DNA of 64,000 bases from CAWHYG01 sp963833505 (GCA_963833505.1 CAWHYG010000007.1:1550001-1614000), one strand, 5' to 3'; positions 27,480 through 36,450 are shown, counted from the first letter of the stretch. Numbers and translations are program-made. The notes: generated from the sequence alone by a model not told the origin.

Positions 27480-27615
27480 GTCTGCTCCGACTGTTTCTTC
27501 GCGCTCTTGTCTGCCTCGTCCGCTCTATTCACTTTCTATTCACTTTGTCTGTTCTGTCTTGCTCTGTCTCTCATCTGCTTTTTGTCTCTTCGTCTGCTCC
27601 GGCTGCCTGATCCGC
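27480..27615. other. Pyrimidine-rich tract after the terminator
   Basis: About 135 bases dominated by C and T on the plus strand, built from TCTG, CTCT and TTTCT steps, unlike the surrounding composition. On the minus strand it is a purine-rich 3' untranslated region of the slipin-NfeD transcript, before the terminator. No open frame with gene character crosses it. Confidence 0.55.
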
Positions 27616-27620
27616 CGGGT

Positions 27621-28436
27621 CTACTTGTCGCCCGCCGCCAGGGCCGTCCCCGCCGCCGGGCTCGCCGGAGACCCGGCCCGCCCCATCGTCCGCTCCAGGA
27701 ACGGTCCGAGCATCTCGATCGGAATCGGGAAGACGGTGGTGGAGTTGTTCTCCGAGGCGATCTCCGCCAGGGTCTGGAGATACCGCAGCGTCAGGGCCAT
27801 GGGATGGACCTCGATGACCTGCGCGGCATCGGAGAGCTTCTGCGACGCCTGGAACTCTCCTTCGGCCGCGATGACCTTGGCCCGCCGCTCGCGCTCGGCC
27901 TCGGCCTGACGGGCCATGGCGCGGCGCATCTCTTCCGGCAGACCGACGTCCTTCACCTCGACCGAGATCACCTTGATTCCCCAGGGATCGGTCTGGCGGT
28001 CGATGATGTTCTGGAGCTGCAGGTTGATGTGCTCGCGCTGCGCCAGGAGCTGGTCGAGCTCCGCTCCGCCCAGCACGCTCCGGAGCGTGGTCTGCGACAC
28101 CTGGGAGGTCGCGAACAGGAAGTCCTCCACCTCGACGACGGCTTTTCGCGGATCGATCACCCGGAAGTAGATCACCGCGTTCACCTTCACGCTGACGTTG
28201 TCGCGCGTGATCACGTCCTGGGGCGGAACGTCCATGACCAGGGTGCGCAGGCTCACCTTGACCATCTTGTCGATCCCGGGGATGAGCAGGATGAGCCCCG
28301 GCCCCTTGAGGCCGATCAGGCGACCGAGGCGGAAGATCACGCCGCGCTCGTATTCGCGCAGAACGCGGACGGCGCTGAAGAACAGGATGAGGAGGATGAA
28401 GATGATGATGGGAATGGGAACCGCAATCAGGTTCAT
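27621..28436 (-). CDS. Slipin/stomatin-like SPFH (band 7) protein
   Basis: A 271-residue membrane-associated scaffold of the SPFH superfamily. One N-terminal transmembrane helix (VPIPIIIFILLILFFSAVRV) is followed by the prohibitin/stomatin domain (REYERGVIFRLGRLIGLKGPG, VITRDNVSVKVNAVIYFRV, TTLRSVLGGAELDQLLAQRE) and a coiled-coil segment RRAMARQAEAERERRAKVI. These proteins form large ring oligomers in membrane microdomains. Its ATG (28434-28436) overlaps the TGA of the NfeD gene by four bases (ATGA). This is the conserved NfeD-slipin operon, in which the NfeD protease is known to cleave the slipin C-terminus. Confidence 0.95.
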   Translation of the reverse strand: MNLIAVPIPIIIFILLILFFSAVRVLREYERGVIFRLGRLIGLKGPGLILLIPGIDKMVKVSLRTLVMDVPPQDVITRDNVSVKVNAVIYFRVIDPRKAVVEVEDFLFATSQVSQTTLRSVLGGAELDQLLAQREHINLQLQNIIDRQTDPWGIKVISVEVKDVGLPEEMRRAMARQAEAERERRAKVIAAEGEFQASQKLSDAAQVIEVHPMALTLRYLQTLAEIASENNSTTVFPIPIEMLGPFLERTMGRAGSPASPAAGTALAAGDK

Positions 28437-29824
28437 GCCGTACCCCTTGTGGAAGAGAGCGGCCCTTCCGGGGCCGGCTCCACCTCGAGCATCAGACCCT
28501 CGACCGCCAGGACGCGGACGCGCGCCCCGCGATCGACCGGAGCGGTGGAACGGGCGTTCCAGTACTCCCCGTGAACAAAGACCGTCCCTTCCGGACGCAG
28601 ATCGGTCACCGCCTGACCGATCTCACCTCGCATGCCCTGGGCCCCGCCCAGCTTGGGGCGTCTCTGGGCGCGGGCCGCCATGTAGACCACGAAGATGAAG
28701 AAGGCGGCGAAGGTGCCGACCGCCGGGATGAGCACCGAAAGCGAGACGCGCGCAGTCGATCCGCGCGTAAAGAGAAACAGCGATCCCAGGACCAGGCTGG
28801 TCACGCCGCCCGCGGTGAGGGCTCCGTAGCTGTGCACCTTGATCTCCAGGACGAAGAGCCCGACGCCCAGCAGGATCAGGAGGACCCCGGCGGCGTTCAC
28901 CGGCAGGCTCTGGAAGGCGAAGAAGGCCAGGATCAGCGAGATTCCCCCCACGATTCCGGGCAGCACCGCGCCGGGATGATACAGCTCGAGGCCCACGCCG
29001 AGGATGCCGGCAAGGAAGAGCAGATAGGCGATGCTCGGATCGGTGATGACCGCAAGCACCTGCTCCCGCCAGTTCATCCCTACTGTGACGACGCGCGCTC
29101 CGGCCGTTCGGAGCGTGACCTCTTCTTCCCCGAGGCGCACCCGGCGGCCGTCGACGGCCCGGAGCAGCGCCGGGAGGTCCGGTGTAATCAGGTCCACCAC
29201 GGTGTCCCGCAGGGCCTCTTCCGCCGACAGCGACACGGCCTGGCGCACCGCCTTCTCGGCCCAGCGCACGTTCCGCCCGTGCCGCGCCGCCAGCGAGCGG
29301 GCGTACGCGGCGGCGTCGTTCTTGATCTTGGCTTCCATGGTCGTGTCCGGAGAGGCCTGACCGCCGGTCACGGACACGGGGGTGGCGGCACCGATGTTCG
29401 TTCCGGGGGCCATCACGGCCAGGGCGGCCGCGAGCGTGATGTACATGCCGGCCGACGCCGCGCGCGCCCCTTCCGGCGCGACGTAGACGATCACGGGAAT
29501 CTCCGAGGCCAGGATCGCCTTCACCATGCTTCGCATCGAGGCGTCGAGGCCGCCCGGAGTGTCCAGCTCGATCACGACGGCGCGGGCGCCGGCCCGCTCG
29601 GCGAGCGCGATGCCGTTGATGACATAGCGCGCCGTCACCGGATCGATGGCGCCGGACAGGGGCAGGCGGTAGACGACGCCCGCGGCCGCGGTCTTGGCCG
29701 TGTCCGAAACACCCGAGGCTCCCGCCGCCCCGGAAAGGACGGCCGGAAGTAGCAGAGCGAGGCACGCAATCCAGGTCCCTCGCCGGGAAGGACGAGGGCG
29801 GCGGCGCTTCCTTGCGTCCGACAT
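28433..29824 (-). CDS. NfeD family membrane serine protease (long form)
   Basis: A 463-residue NfeD1b-type protein starting at ATG 29824 behind GGAGG. An N-terminal signal/anchor (WIACLALLLPAVLSGAAGAS) precedes a ClpP-like serine protease domain: VVIELDTPGGLDASM, the nucleophile Ser in ARAASAGMYITLAA and a candidate general-base Lys in EAKIKNDAAAY. Four or so transmembrane helices follow, then a C-terminal OB-fold (GMRGEIGQAVTDLRPEGTVF ... GEYWNARS). It works with the overlapping slipin gene downstream, probably in membrane-protein quality control. Divergent from fabL. Confidence 0.93.
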   Translation of the reverse strand: MSDARKRRRPRPSRRGTWIACLALLLPAVLSGAAGASGVSDTAKTAAAGVVYRLPLSGAIDPVTARYVINGIALAERAGARAVVIELDTPGGLDASMRSMVKAILASEIPVIVYVAPEGARAASAGMYITLAAALAVMAPGTNIGAATPVSVTGGQASPDTTMEAKIKNDAAAYARSLAARHGRNVRWAEKAVRQAVSLSAEEALRDTVVDLITPDLPALLRAVDGRRVRLGEEEVTLRTAGARVVTVGMNWREQVLAVITDPSIAYLLFLAGILGVGLELYHPGAVLPGIVGGISLILAFFAFQSLPVNAAGVLLILLGVGLFVLEIKVHSYGALTAGGVTSLVLGSLFLFTRGSTARVSLSVLIPAVGTFAAFFIFVVYMAARAQRRPKLGGAQGMRGEIGQAVTDLRPEGTVFVHGEYWNARSTAPVDRGARVRVLAVEGLMLEVEPAPEGPLSSTRGTA

Positions 29825-29993
29825 CAGGCGCCTCCATACTTGCGGTGGCGGATCGTCCAGAGGAGCCGAAGCTGTTGGACCGGATCGTATCACGGGCCGC
29901 CGGCACCGGCAATCCGGCGAGACCGGACGGGGTCTGGCGGGAGCCGCCGGCACGGTGAATCGTCCGGGCCTGAGCGATCGGAAGGAGACGGTG

Positions 29994-30749
29994 ATGACGT
30001 TGGATCTGACCGGCCAGGTGGCGCTGATCACGGGAGGCTCGCGGGGGATCGGCAGTGCGATCGCCCGGCGGCTGGCCGGAGCCGGCGCCGCCGTCGCCAT
30101 CAACTACCTGCGGCACTCCGCCCAGGCCAGCGCGGTGGCAGGCGCCATCCGCGAGGCCGGAGGGCGGGCCCTCACGATCCGGGCCAACGTGGCCGATCCC
30201 GCTGACATCGAGGCCATGTTCAAGACCTTGGACGCCGAATTCGGCCGCCTGGACATCCTCATCAGCAACGCCGCATCCGGTGTCCTCCGGCCGGCTCTCG
30301 AGCTGACCCCCCGGCACTGGCAATGGACCATGGACATCAACGCCGGCACGCTTCTTCCGCTGGCCCAGCACGCGACCGCGCTGATGAAGGACGGCGGCGT
30401 GATCGTGGCGGTCTCGAGCCTCGGCGCGGTCCGCGCCATCCCCAACTACACCGCGGTCGGGGCGTCGAAGGCCGCGCTGGAATCCCTGGTGCGGCACCTC
30501 GCCCTGGAGCTGGGTCCGAGGGGGATCCGGGTGAACGCGGTCTCGGCGGGCGTGGTCGACACGGATGCCCTCAAGCATTTCCCGAATCGGCGCGAGATCG
30601 TGGAGAACGCCGGCCGAAGGACGCCGGCCGGCCGACTGACGCGGGCGGACGACGTGGCGGATGCGGTCCTCTTTCTGGTCAGCCCGCTCGCCTCCATGGT
30701 TGTCGGCCACACGCTGGTGGTGGACGGAGGCTATTCGATCCTCGGGTGA
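29994..30749 (+). CDS. fabL: Enoyl-[acyl-carrier-protein] reductase III, FabL type
   Basis: Last step of each fatty-acid elongation cycle: NAD(P)H reduction of trans-2-enoyl-ACP. The 251-residue Rossmann enzyme starts at ATG 29994 behind AAGGAG, with cofactor motif TGGSRGIG. Its catalytic pair is spaced Tyr-X6-Lys (YTAVGASK), as in enoyl-ACP reductases, instead of the Tyr-X3-Lys of ordinary SDR enzymes. Strings such as VDTDALKHFPNRREI and TPAGRL are characteristic of Bacillus FabL. FabL-type reductases are less sensitive to triclosan than FabI. No other fatty-acid gene lies nearby. Confidence 0.9.
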   Translation: MTLDLTGQVALITGGSRGIGSAIARRLAGAGAAVAINYLRHSAQASAVAGAIREAGGRALTIRANVADPADIEAMFKTLDAEFGRLDILISNAASGVLRPALELTPRHWQWTMDINAGTLLPLAQHATALMKDGGVIVAVSSLGAVRAIPNYTAVGASKAALESLVRHLALELGPRGIRVNAVSAGVVDTDALKHFPNRREIVENAGRRTPAGRLTRADDVADAVLFLVSPLASMVVGHTLVVDGGYSILG

Positions 30750-30781
30750 CGCCCGAGAGACGCGCAGTACCGGACAACGGA

Positions 30782-31969
30782 TCAGCGGCCTGCCTCCCGA
30801 CTCGCGGAGCAGAGCTCCTCGTAGAGATCGACCACCGCTCCGGCCCAGTCCTCCACCGAGAGAAACCGCAGAACATGATCCCGCCCGGCGCGGCCAAACC
30901 GCTCCCGCAACCCCGGATCGCCGGCCAGGCGGCGTAGCGATCCGGCCAGCGCCTCCACATTGGATGGAGGCACAAGCATCCCCGTGATTCCGTCGCGCAC
31001 GGTCTCGGGGATTCCCCCGACCGCGGTGGCCACGATCGGCAGTCCGCGGCTCATCGCCTCCAGGAGCACGAGGCCCTGCCCTTCATACCGCGACGCCAGC
31101 ACGAAGAGGTCGAATCGCCGGTAGGCCGTCCCCACGTCTTCGACAAATCCGGCGAACTCGACCCTGGACTCGATTCCCAGATCGTGACAGAGGCCCTCGG
31201 CGGCGGGTCGGGTCGGCCCGTCTCCGACCAGGACGAGCCTGGCGCGGGGGTACTCGCGCGCAATCTCGGCGAACGCGCGGAGGAGCGTCGCATGGTCCTT
31301 CTGCGGCCGGAAATTCGCGACCGAGCCGATCACCACGCCGTCATCGCCCGGGTTCCGTCCGTTCCTGCTCTCGATCGCGCCCGGGCGGCGCACGCCGTTC
31401 GGAAGCAGCAGGATCCGGCCGGGATCGCACCAACGGTGAGCGACCAGGAGATCCCGGATCTCTCCGCTGATCGCGATGTGCCGCGTGATCGAACGGTGAT
31501 CGGCAAAACGCGCCGCCCGGCTCGCCGCCACCCGGACCGCGGCGAGTCCCAGGCGGCGGAACGGCCCGCCTTCTCCCGCCCGATCCGGCGCGGACGCGCC
31601 GTCTCCGGCTTGGAGGACGCGCGGCGGATTGCACCAGTGGTAGACCACCGGCTCCGGCCAGGGACGCCGGCCGAGCGCCAGCGCGAACGGCAGCGCGAAG
31701 GAGAAGTGGAGATGGGCGAGATCCACCCGGTCGGCCACGCAGATCCGGCGCAGGTCCCGGCGAAATCCGGAGGTGATCGGGCGCGTGATGGAGGGCAGCG
31801 TGACAACCAGAGCCGCGGCCGAGAGCGGGCGCGTCCAGCTCCGCTCGCGGGGGAAGGCCAGGGTCAGCCGGTGGCCGCGCCGGCGGCATTCCTCTCCCAG
31901 GCAGGACAGGTGATCGATGATGCCGCCGGGATAGGGCGCGGAGTAGTCGAGCACGTTCAGCACGTGCAT
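30782..31969 (-). CDS. Glycosyltransferase, GT4-like (GT-B fold)
   Basis: A 395-residue retaining glycosyltransferase. I start it at ATG 31969 (MHVLNVLDYSAPYPGGIIDH), where the typical N-terminal strand and Gly-Gly loop begin; the frame is open 78 bases further. The C-terminal donor domain has IGSVANFRPQKDHATLL, ARLVLVGDGP, VEFAGFVEDV and the E-x7-E type segment SRYEGQGLVLLEAMSRGLPIVAT with GGIPETV, all hallmarks of GT4. It probably transfers a sugar from a nucleotide donor in cell-surface polysaccharide or glycolipid synthesis. Acceptor unknown. The gene is single, converging on fabL with 32 bp between stops. Confidence 0.88.
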   Translation of the reverse strand: MHVLNVLDYSAPYPGGIIDHLSCLGEECRRRGHRLTLAFPRERSWTRPLSAAALVVTLPSITRPITSGFRRDLRRICVADRVDLAHLHFSFALPFALALGRRPWPEPVVYHWCNPPRVLQAGDGASAPDRAGEGGPFRRLGLAAVRVAASRAARFADHRSITRHIAISGEIRDLLVAHRWCDPGRILLLPNGVRRPGAIESRNGRNPGDDGVVIGSVANFRPQKDHATLLRAFAEIAREYPRARLVLVGDGPTRPAAEGLCHDLGIESRVEFAGFVEDVGTAYRRFDLFVLASRYEGQGLVLLEAMSRGLPIVATAVGGIPETVRDGITGMLVPPSNVEALAGSLRRLAGDPGLRERFGRAGRDHVLRFLSVEDWAGAVVDLYEELCSASREAGR

Positions 31970-32080
31970 GAAGTCATGCTCCGGGCTCGGCCGGGCGCCG
32001 GCGGGGTGCCAACCGGTTCGGAGTCGTCCGGCGAAGGGTGAGCCCACTCGGAGCCGTCCCGCGGCGACCGGCCGGAGCGT

Positions 32081-32998
32081 TCATCGCGGCCGTGCGCGTC
32101 CCTGGCCCTTGAGAACGCTCTTGGCCACGTAGCCGGCGATCCGCGGATTTTCCCGGAGCCGCCGCACCGAGTAGGCGTACCAGCGCTCTCCGAAAGGGAC
32201 GTAGACGCGCAATGGGTGACCCGCTTCGACCAGGATGCTTCGCAGCTCCTCATCGACGCCCAGGAGCATCTGGAACTCGTAACGGTCTTTTCCGAGATTG
32301 AGTTCGTTGATCAGGCGAAGGCCCTCCCACACCAGCTGCTCGTCGTGGGTCGCGATCCCGACGTAGCACCCCTTGGCCAGCAACCGCTCGAGGATCAGGG
32401 CGTAGTTGCGGTTGACCAGCTCACGGTCCCGATAGGCCAGGCGCCGCGGCTCGACGTAGATGCCCTTGCAGAGACGCACATTGGCGCCGATCGAGACCAG
32501 CTCCTCGGCGTCCGCCAGCGTCCGGCGAAGCATCGCCTGGAGCACGACTCCGACGTTCTCGAACTCCTCCCGGAGCCGGCGGTAGATCCGGAGCGTCGCC
32601 GTCGTGCAGGATGAATCCTCCATGTCCAGACGGACGAAATTGCCCAATTCCCGGGCCTGGCTCACGATGGCGCGGATATTGCGATAACAGGCTTCCGGAT
32701 CGATCAGGAGCCCGATCTGGGTGAGCTTGACCGAAACGTTCGAGTCGATTCCCGTGCGGTGGAGTTCGCGCAGGACGTCGAGATAGGCGTTACGCGGCAC
32801 CTCCGCCTCGTTGAGGCTCGTGACGTTCTCTCCGAGAACGTCCAACGTCGCGCGCATCCCCTGCCTCTCCAGCGAACGGACTGTCTCCAGGGCTTCGGCG
32901 AGATTGGTTCCGGCAATGTAGCGGCGGCTGAAGCGCCCGATCACCGGTTTCGGAATCAGCGGCAGTAGGCTGACGACGGCGCGATCGAAGAGGCTCAT
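32081..32998 (-). CDS. Proline dehydrogenase (monofunctional)
   Basis: FAD-dependent oxidation of proline to pyrroline-5-carboxylate. The 305-residue chain from ATG 32998 matches the length of the Bacillus PutB/FadM type. It carries LDVLGENV, NVSVKLTQIGLLID, VRLDMEDSSCTTATL, MLRRTLAD, RLCKGIYVEP, IATHDE, YEFQMLLGV and RVYVPFGERWYAYSVRRL in the family order. ATG 33058 is an alternative start with an AGGGGG site that would add 20 residues without homology-like sequence. The second enzyme of the pathway, P5C dehydrogenase, is not in this window. A promoter lies at 33118-33146. Confidence 0.9.
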   Translation of the reverse strand: MSLFDRAVVSLLPLIPKPVIGRFSRRYIAGTNLAEALETVRSLERQGMRATLDVLGENVTSLNEAEVPRNAYLDVLRELHRTGIDSNVSVKLTQIGLLIDPEACYRNIRAIVSQARELGNFVRLDMEDSSCTTATLRIYRRLREEFENVGVVLQAMLRRTLADAEELVSIGANVRLCKGIYVEPRRLAYRDRELVNRNYALILERLLAKGCYVGIATHDEQLVWEGLRLINELNLGKDRYEFQMLLGVDEELRSILVEAGHPLRVYVPFGERWYAYSVRRLRENPRIAGYVAKSVLKGQGRARPR

Positions 32999-33117
32999 GC
33001 AGGTTGGGCACTCCCTTCCGGACCGGTTCGGCAGAGCATTCTGGGCCGCATGATCCATGAACCCCCTGCTGCGGCGACGGATCCGCTCGCCATGACTTTC
33101 GGGCCAGTCGGTAAGGC

Positions 33118-33146
33118 ATCCTATATTTCGCCCCCTTCGGAGTAAA
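33118..33146 (-). promoter_or_regulatory. Putative promoter of proline dehydrogenase
   Basis: On the minus strand TTTACT (33141-33146) and TAGGAT (33118-33123) are 17 bp apart in a locally AT-richer patch. Each box has four or five of six consensus matches. The rest of the 384-bp gap to 33382 holds no supported gene. Confidence 0.4.
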
Positions 33147-33382
33147 GAAGACGGCTCGACCGGGCGGGCCGCGCGCTCCGGACCCTTCGGGCCGCGTGGT
33201 AGGCTCCCGCTGGCATGGGATGGCCCGGGACCGCTCAGATCGGGCGCCCGAGCGCCTCCGCACGCGCTCCCGCCCGGCATATCCGGGAACGGCGCGTCCT
33301 GTGCGGGGTTTCAGTCCCATAGAAGGTGTGCCAGGCCAAGATCGCCGTCCTCGCCGTTCGAGGGCGGCCGGAGGAGGGTACG

Positions 33383-33796
33383 ATGAGGAAGCTCCCGTCA
33401 GGCAGAGATCGACTCGGGATCTGGGCGTTCGCCATCGGAGCGGCCGCCATCCTCGGAGCGTTAAGCCCGTCGGCCGCCAAGGCGCAGGGCGGCGGCGCGG
33501 CGGGGACGGCCGGCGCCGTGGGCGGCAGCCGGGTGGTCCGACTGGTCTCGGTCGGCAGCGTGCTGACAGCCGACGGAACGATCTGGATGTACCGGCCCGA
33601 CCGCAAGCAGTGGATGACGATCGACGAATCCTTCAAGGCTCAAGGCAAGCAGACTCACGTCCTTCCCCTTCCGGTGGCGGTGAGCGCGATCCAGGACATG
33701 GCGACGTTCGGCTGCCTGCTGACGAATTCGGGGGACTGCTGGCTCTACAACATCGAATCGGACAAATGGGAGAAGCTCCCGGCCCCGCGCGGCTAG
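33383..33796 (+). CDS. Small exported protein of unknown function, 137 aa
   Basis: Starts at ATG 33383 behind GGAGGAGGG. A clear signal peptide (RLGIWAFAIGAAAILGALSPSAAKAQ) is followed by a Gly/Ala-rich linker and a mature part that looks like two or three beta hairpins: VVRLVSVGSVLTADGTIWMY, MATFGCLLTNSGDCWLYNI. The repeated pattern 'VGSVLTADGTIWMY..' and 'GCLLTNSGDCWLYN..' resembles blades of an RCC1/propeller-like fold, but only two are present. One Cys pair. The family is not recognised. Confidence 0.65.
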   Translation: MRKLPSGRDRLGIWAFAIGAAAILGALSPSAAKAQGGGAAGTAGAVGGSRVVRLVSVGSVLTADGTIWMYRPDRKQWMTIDESFKAQGKQTHVLPLPVAVSAIQDMATFGCLLTNSGDCWLYNIESDKWEKLPAPRG

Positions 33797-33895
33797 GCTC
33801 ATCAACGTCGGTCACGTTGACGGGCGCCGCCTGGGAGGCCTACAATGAACCCAAGACCCTCCGGAGACCCTGGAGTCAAGACCAAGGAGTCGACC

Positions 33896-34757
33896 ATGCG
33901 ACGAATCCTGCACTGGGTCATCGTGCTGGGCGCAGTCGCGCTGCTCGCTTCGCTTCCCGTGGATCGCGCGCTCGCCATGACGTTGGATGACGTGATCACC
34001 CTGCTCGACAACGGCGTCGGTCAGGACGTGATCCTCGATCAGAATGGCGGCCGAGCATGCGACCTTCGCGCTCACCACCGCCGACATCGTGAACCTCAAA
34101 CAGGCCGGGGCCTCGGACGAGCTGATCCGCGCCATGATCAAGGGCAGCCCGGCCGCCGGCCCGGATCAGGACTGGACTCAGCAGTATTATCAAGGGACCG
34201 GCCCCGCAGTCAGCGCCGAGATCTACTACGATCCGTTCGGCTACTACTGGTGCGGCTGGCCGTACTACTACGCCTATTTCGATCCCTTCGACTGGACGGC
34301 CCCCGGCTTCTATTACGCCGGCTGGTGGAACACGGGGTGGTTCGAGAACGGGCCGTGGGGGCGGTTCTACTGGGATCGCTACGGAACGCGCTCCTGGCCC
34401 TGGCTGCCTCGTGGCTATCGGTCCGCGCCTCACGATTGGCTGGCCCGCGGGGGCGCCTGGGGACGAGGCGCCGGAGCGTTCCGCCAGGTCAGCGCCCCGG
34501 GGTACGGACGGGCCTCCTATCCCTATAGCGTGTGGAGCTCCTCCCGGGCCCACCCAGGGTTCCGGGGCGTCGTCAACGTCGGTCGGCCAATCGGCAACAG
34601 CGGCGCCTACGGGCGCGGCGGCGGCTACCAGACTCCGTCCGGCCCACCTGCCGCGCGGGGAACCGGTCGCTCCGGAGGGGGCGGCTGGAGTTCCGGCGGC
34701 GGTCGCGGTGGCCATGAAGGTTCGGGGGGTCGTGGCCACGGCGGTTGGGGCCGCTAG
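33896..34757 (+). pseudogene. Exported Tyr/Trp- and Gly-rich protein, interrupted by a +1 frameshift
   Basis: The gene starts at ATG 33896 behind AAGGAG with a signal peptide (RRILHWVIVLGAVALLASLPVDRALA). A helical MTLDDVITLLDNGVGQDVILDQ segment follows. At 34043 one extra A shifts the frame; skipping it continues directly into MAAEHATFALTTADIVNLKQAGASDELIRAMI, the natural second half of that helical domain, and runs to the stop at 34757. The corrected protein has about 286 residues. The middle is rich in Tyr/Trp/Pro (SAEIYYDPFGYYWCGWPYY), the end is Gly/Arg/Ser low complexity. Without correction the first frame ends at 34528 in nonsense. ATG 34044 could restart translation. It is either a real lesion, a sequencing error or a recoding site. 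Confidence 0.7.
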
Positions 34758-35046
34758 AATCGGTTGCTCCGGTCCCGCCGGTCATTCGCCGTCGGCCTCA
34801 GGAGTCAGACCCGGGGATCTGCTTCCTGGGGCCGATCGTCTTCTGGACCGGTTCGCCGGCATCGGGCCAACTGCATCATTTTCGAGCTGGTTGCAGGCCT
34901 GGATATTCCCGGTTTCTGTCGCGAACACGGGCCTCAAGTGTCCCGGGTTTCGACTCCTGATCGACACTGCGACCAAGTATCTTCATACGGGAATCTCCAA
35001 CCCTCTTTCCGCCATCGTCTTTGGAGAATTTTTTGCGCACCTTCTA
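34758..35046. other. Gap without recognised gene
   Basis: About 290 bases between the frameshifted exported-protein gene and the strong promoter. The composition is less GC-rich than elsewhere. I see short inverted pieces but no terminator-grade hairpin, no ribosome-binding site with a gene-like frame, and no RNA family that I recognise. Confidence 0.4.
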
Positions 35047-35075
35047 TTGACAGCCCGGAAGAACCGCGTTATTAT
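35047..35075 (+). promoter_or_regulatory. Near-consensus sigma-70 promoter
   Basis: A perfect TTGACA (35047-35052), a 17-bp spacer and TATTAT (35070-35075, five of six). This is the best promoter in the window and sits in a locally AT-rich stretch. Transcription would start near 35082, leaving a leader of about 340 nt before ATG 35422. A second, weaker candidate (TTGGGG 35310-35315, 18 bp, TATTAT 35334-35339) would give a short leader instead. Confidence 0.7.
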
Positions 35076-35081
35076 CTTTAG

Positions 35082-35421
35082 TAAGGCCAGCGATTAGTCG
35101 ATAGGTGGATTCGTCGGGCGTGGGTTGTCGGGGGATCGACCAGGAGAATCGGCTAAGGGGCTAGGTAGTTTTTGTCAGGGCCGTCCGGCACAAGGGTTTG
35201 GGTTCGACGCTCTGCCAATTCGGAAGTTTTCGGTGGGCCCATAAGGGTTCACCGGCAAGGAATTAGAGGATTTCCAGGAAAGGTGGTGATGCGGAAGCGG
35301 AAATAGAGTTTGGGGATGGGATGGGCGTACGGGTATTATCAAGCAACAAGTGGGTTGGGGATCAAAATTCGGTTTCCCGCCCCAAGCAACTGGCACTCGA
35401 ACCTAGGGAGATTTCATTCCC
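35082..35421 (+). other. Long G-rich leader of the 35.4-kb exported protein gene
   Basis: About 340 nt between the predicted start site and ATG 35422, purine/G-rich with no gene-like frame. It contains small inverted repeats (GTCG...CGAC at about 35128-35141). Leaders of this length often hold regulatory RNA, but I recognise no riboswitch core. If the second promoter at 35310-35339 is the true one, most of this stretch is not transcribed with the gene. Confidence 0.35.
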
Positions 35422-36133
35422 ATGAAGAAACTGTCAATGCTGTTCGCCCTTTTGGGCGTTGTCGCAATCGTGAGCGGCGCTCTGGCCGTCTCTCCGGCTA
35501 ACCAGACTGGCAAGGGCAAGGGCATCATCGCTCCCCATTCTGGCGACACCAATCCGTGCTCAGGCTCCACCCTTCTGCTGAATGCGGACGGAAGCTATGA
35601 GAATGGCTTCACCTGGTGGTACGGCGGTCAGGTGGCTCCGTACTACGGCGCCTTCGCGGAAGGCTACAGCGCGACTGGTACCTGCTGCGGCCAGCAGTGG
35701 GCCATCACGACCGAGTCTGGCATGTATCAGGGCCAGAAGGCCGACGCCTACATTCTGGAATTCTGACGGCACGAACCCGACCAGCGTCATCAACGTCGAC
35801 TACGGCATGGCCGTTTCGACGCCGGCGATCTGGCCGAGCTTCACGCTGGCTGACATCAACACGACGGACGAGACGGTCGCCGGTAACTTCTTCGTGGGTT
35901 ACTGGGGTGAGTGGCCGGGCGCCATCGCCGGCTGGTTCATCGGTGCTGACCTCGACGGCTTCGGCGGCATGCCCCGGACGAACATCGCCCCCGGCATCGG
36001 CTACCCGACTGGTTGGAACGACGTTTCCATCATTTGGGGTCCGACCCAGGCTATCGGTCTCGGCGCTTACGTCCTCACAGGTCCGGTTCCGGTCGCGAAC
36101 AAGACCTGGGGCCAGATCAAGAATCTCTACTAA
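35422..36133 (+). pseudogene. Exported protein interrupted by a +1 frameshift, about 236 aa if corrected
   Basis: ATG 35422 begins MKKLSMLFALLGVVAIVSGALA, a textbook signal peptide. The first frame runs to TGA 35764-35766 (114 aa). Removing one T from the GAATTCTGAC at 35758-35767 joins it smoothly to a frame continuing SDGTNPTSVINVDYGMAVST ... KTWGQIKNLY to the stop at 36131-36133. Both halves share gene-like composition (Gly, Trp, Tyr, Asn-rich, NVDYG, GYWGEWPGAIAGWF), so they are one protein. A strong promoter precedes and a strong terminator follows, implying high expression. The mature protein looks beta-rich and extracellular; no family is recognised. The same kind of +1 shift occurs in the exported-protein gene 1.5 kb upstream. 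Confidence 0.7.
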
Positions 36134-36177
36134 TCCAACGTAGGGATGCCTGACGCTCCGGCAACGGAGCGACCCCG

Positions 36178-36214
36178 CCCCGGTCCCTGAACAAGGGACC
36201 GGGGCTTCTTCTTG
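36178..36214 (+). terminator. Intrinsic terminator
   Basis: An 11-bp perfect stem (CCCCGGTCCCT 36178-36188 with AGGGACCGGGG 36194-36204), a 5-nt loop and a following pyrimidine run CTTCTTCTTGT. It lies 45 bp after the stop of the exported-protein gene. Confidence 0.85.
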
Positions 36215-36228
36215 TCCGCTTCCGGAGC

Positions 36229-36258
36229 TTGACCTGGATCGTTCGGCCGCGTTATCTT
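36229..36258 (+). promoter_or_regulatory. Promoter upstream of the GT2-like gene
   Basis: TTGACC (36229-36234) and TATCTT (36253-36258) with an 18-bp spacer, immediately after the terminator. The predicted start near 36265 gives a leader of about 185 nt to ATG 36451. Confidence 0.45.
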
Positions 36259-36450
36259 CCAGGTGATCGCCGTACTCAAGGGGGGTCGGCGGGCGATGCG
36301 GAATCGGGGAACACCCGATCGTCACCCGCCGGGAGGCTGGCGCTCGAATCCCGTTCGGATCCCGCTGGTCCACTCCCTTCTGGTAACGCAGCTCGCAGGC
36401 ATGGAAGAGGCCGCGAGCACGGCAAGAGCGTTCGATCAGGGAGGGTTGGA

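Noticed and set aside
35758..35767. prfB-like programmed +1 frameshift (UGA followed by C)
   Set aside because: The P-site codon would be UUC slipping to UCU, which its tRNA cannot pair with well, and no internal Shine-Dalgarno precedes it; recoding remains only one of several options.
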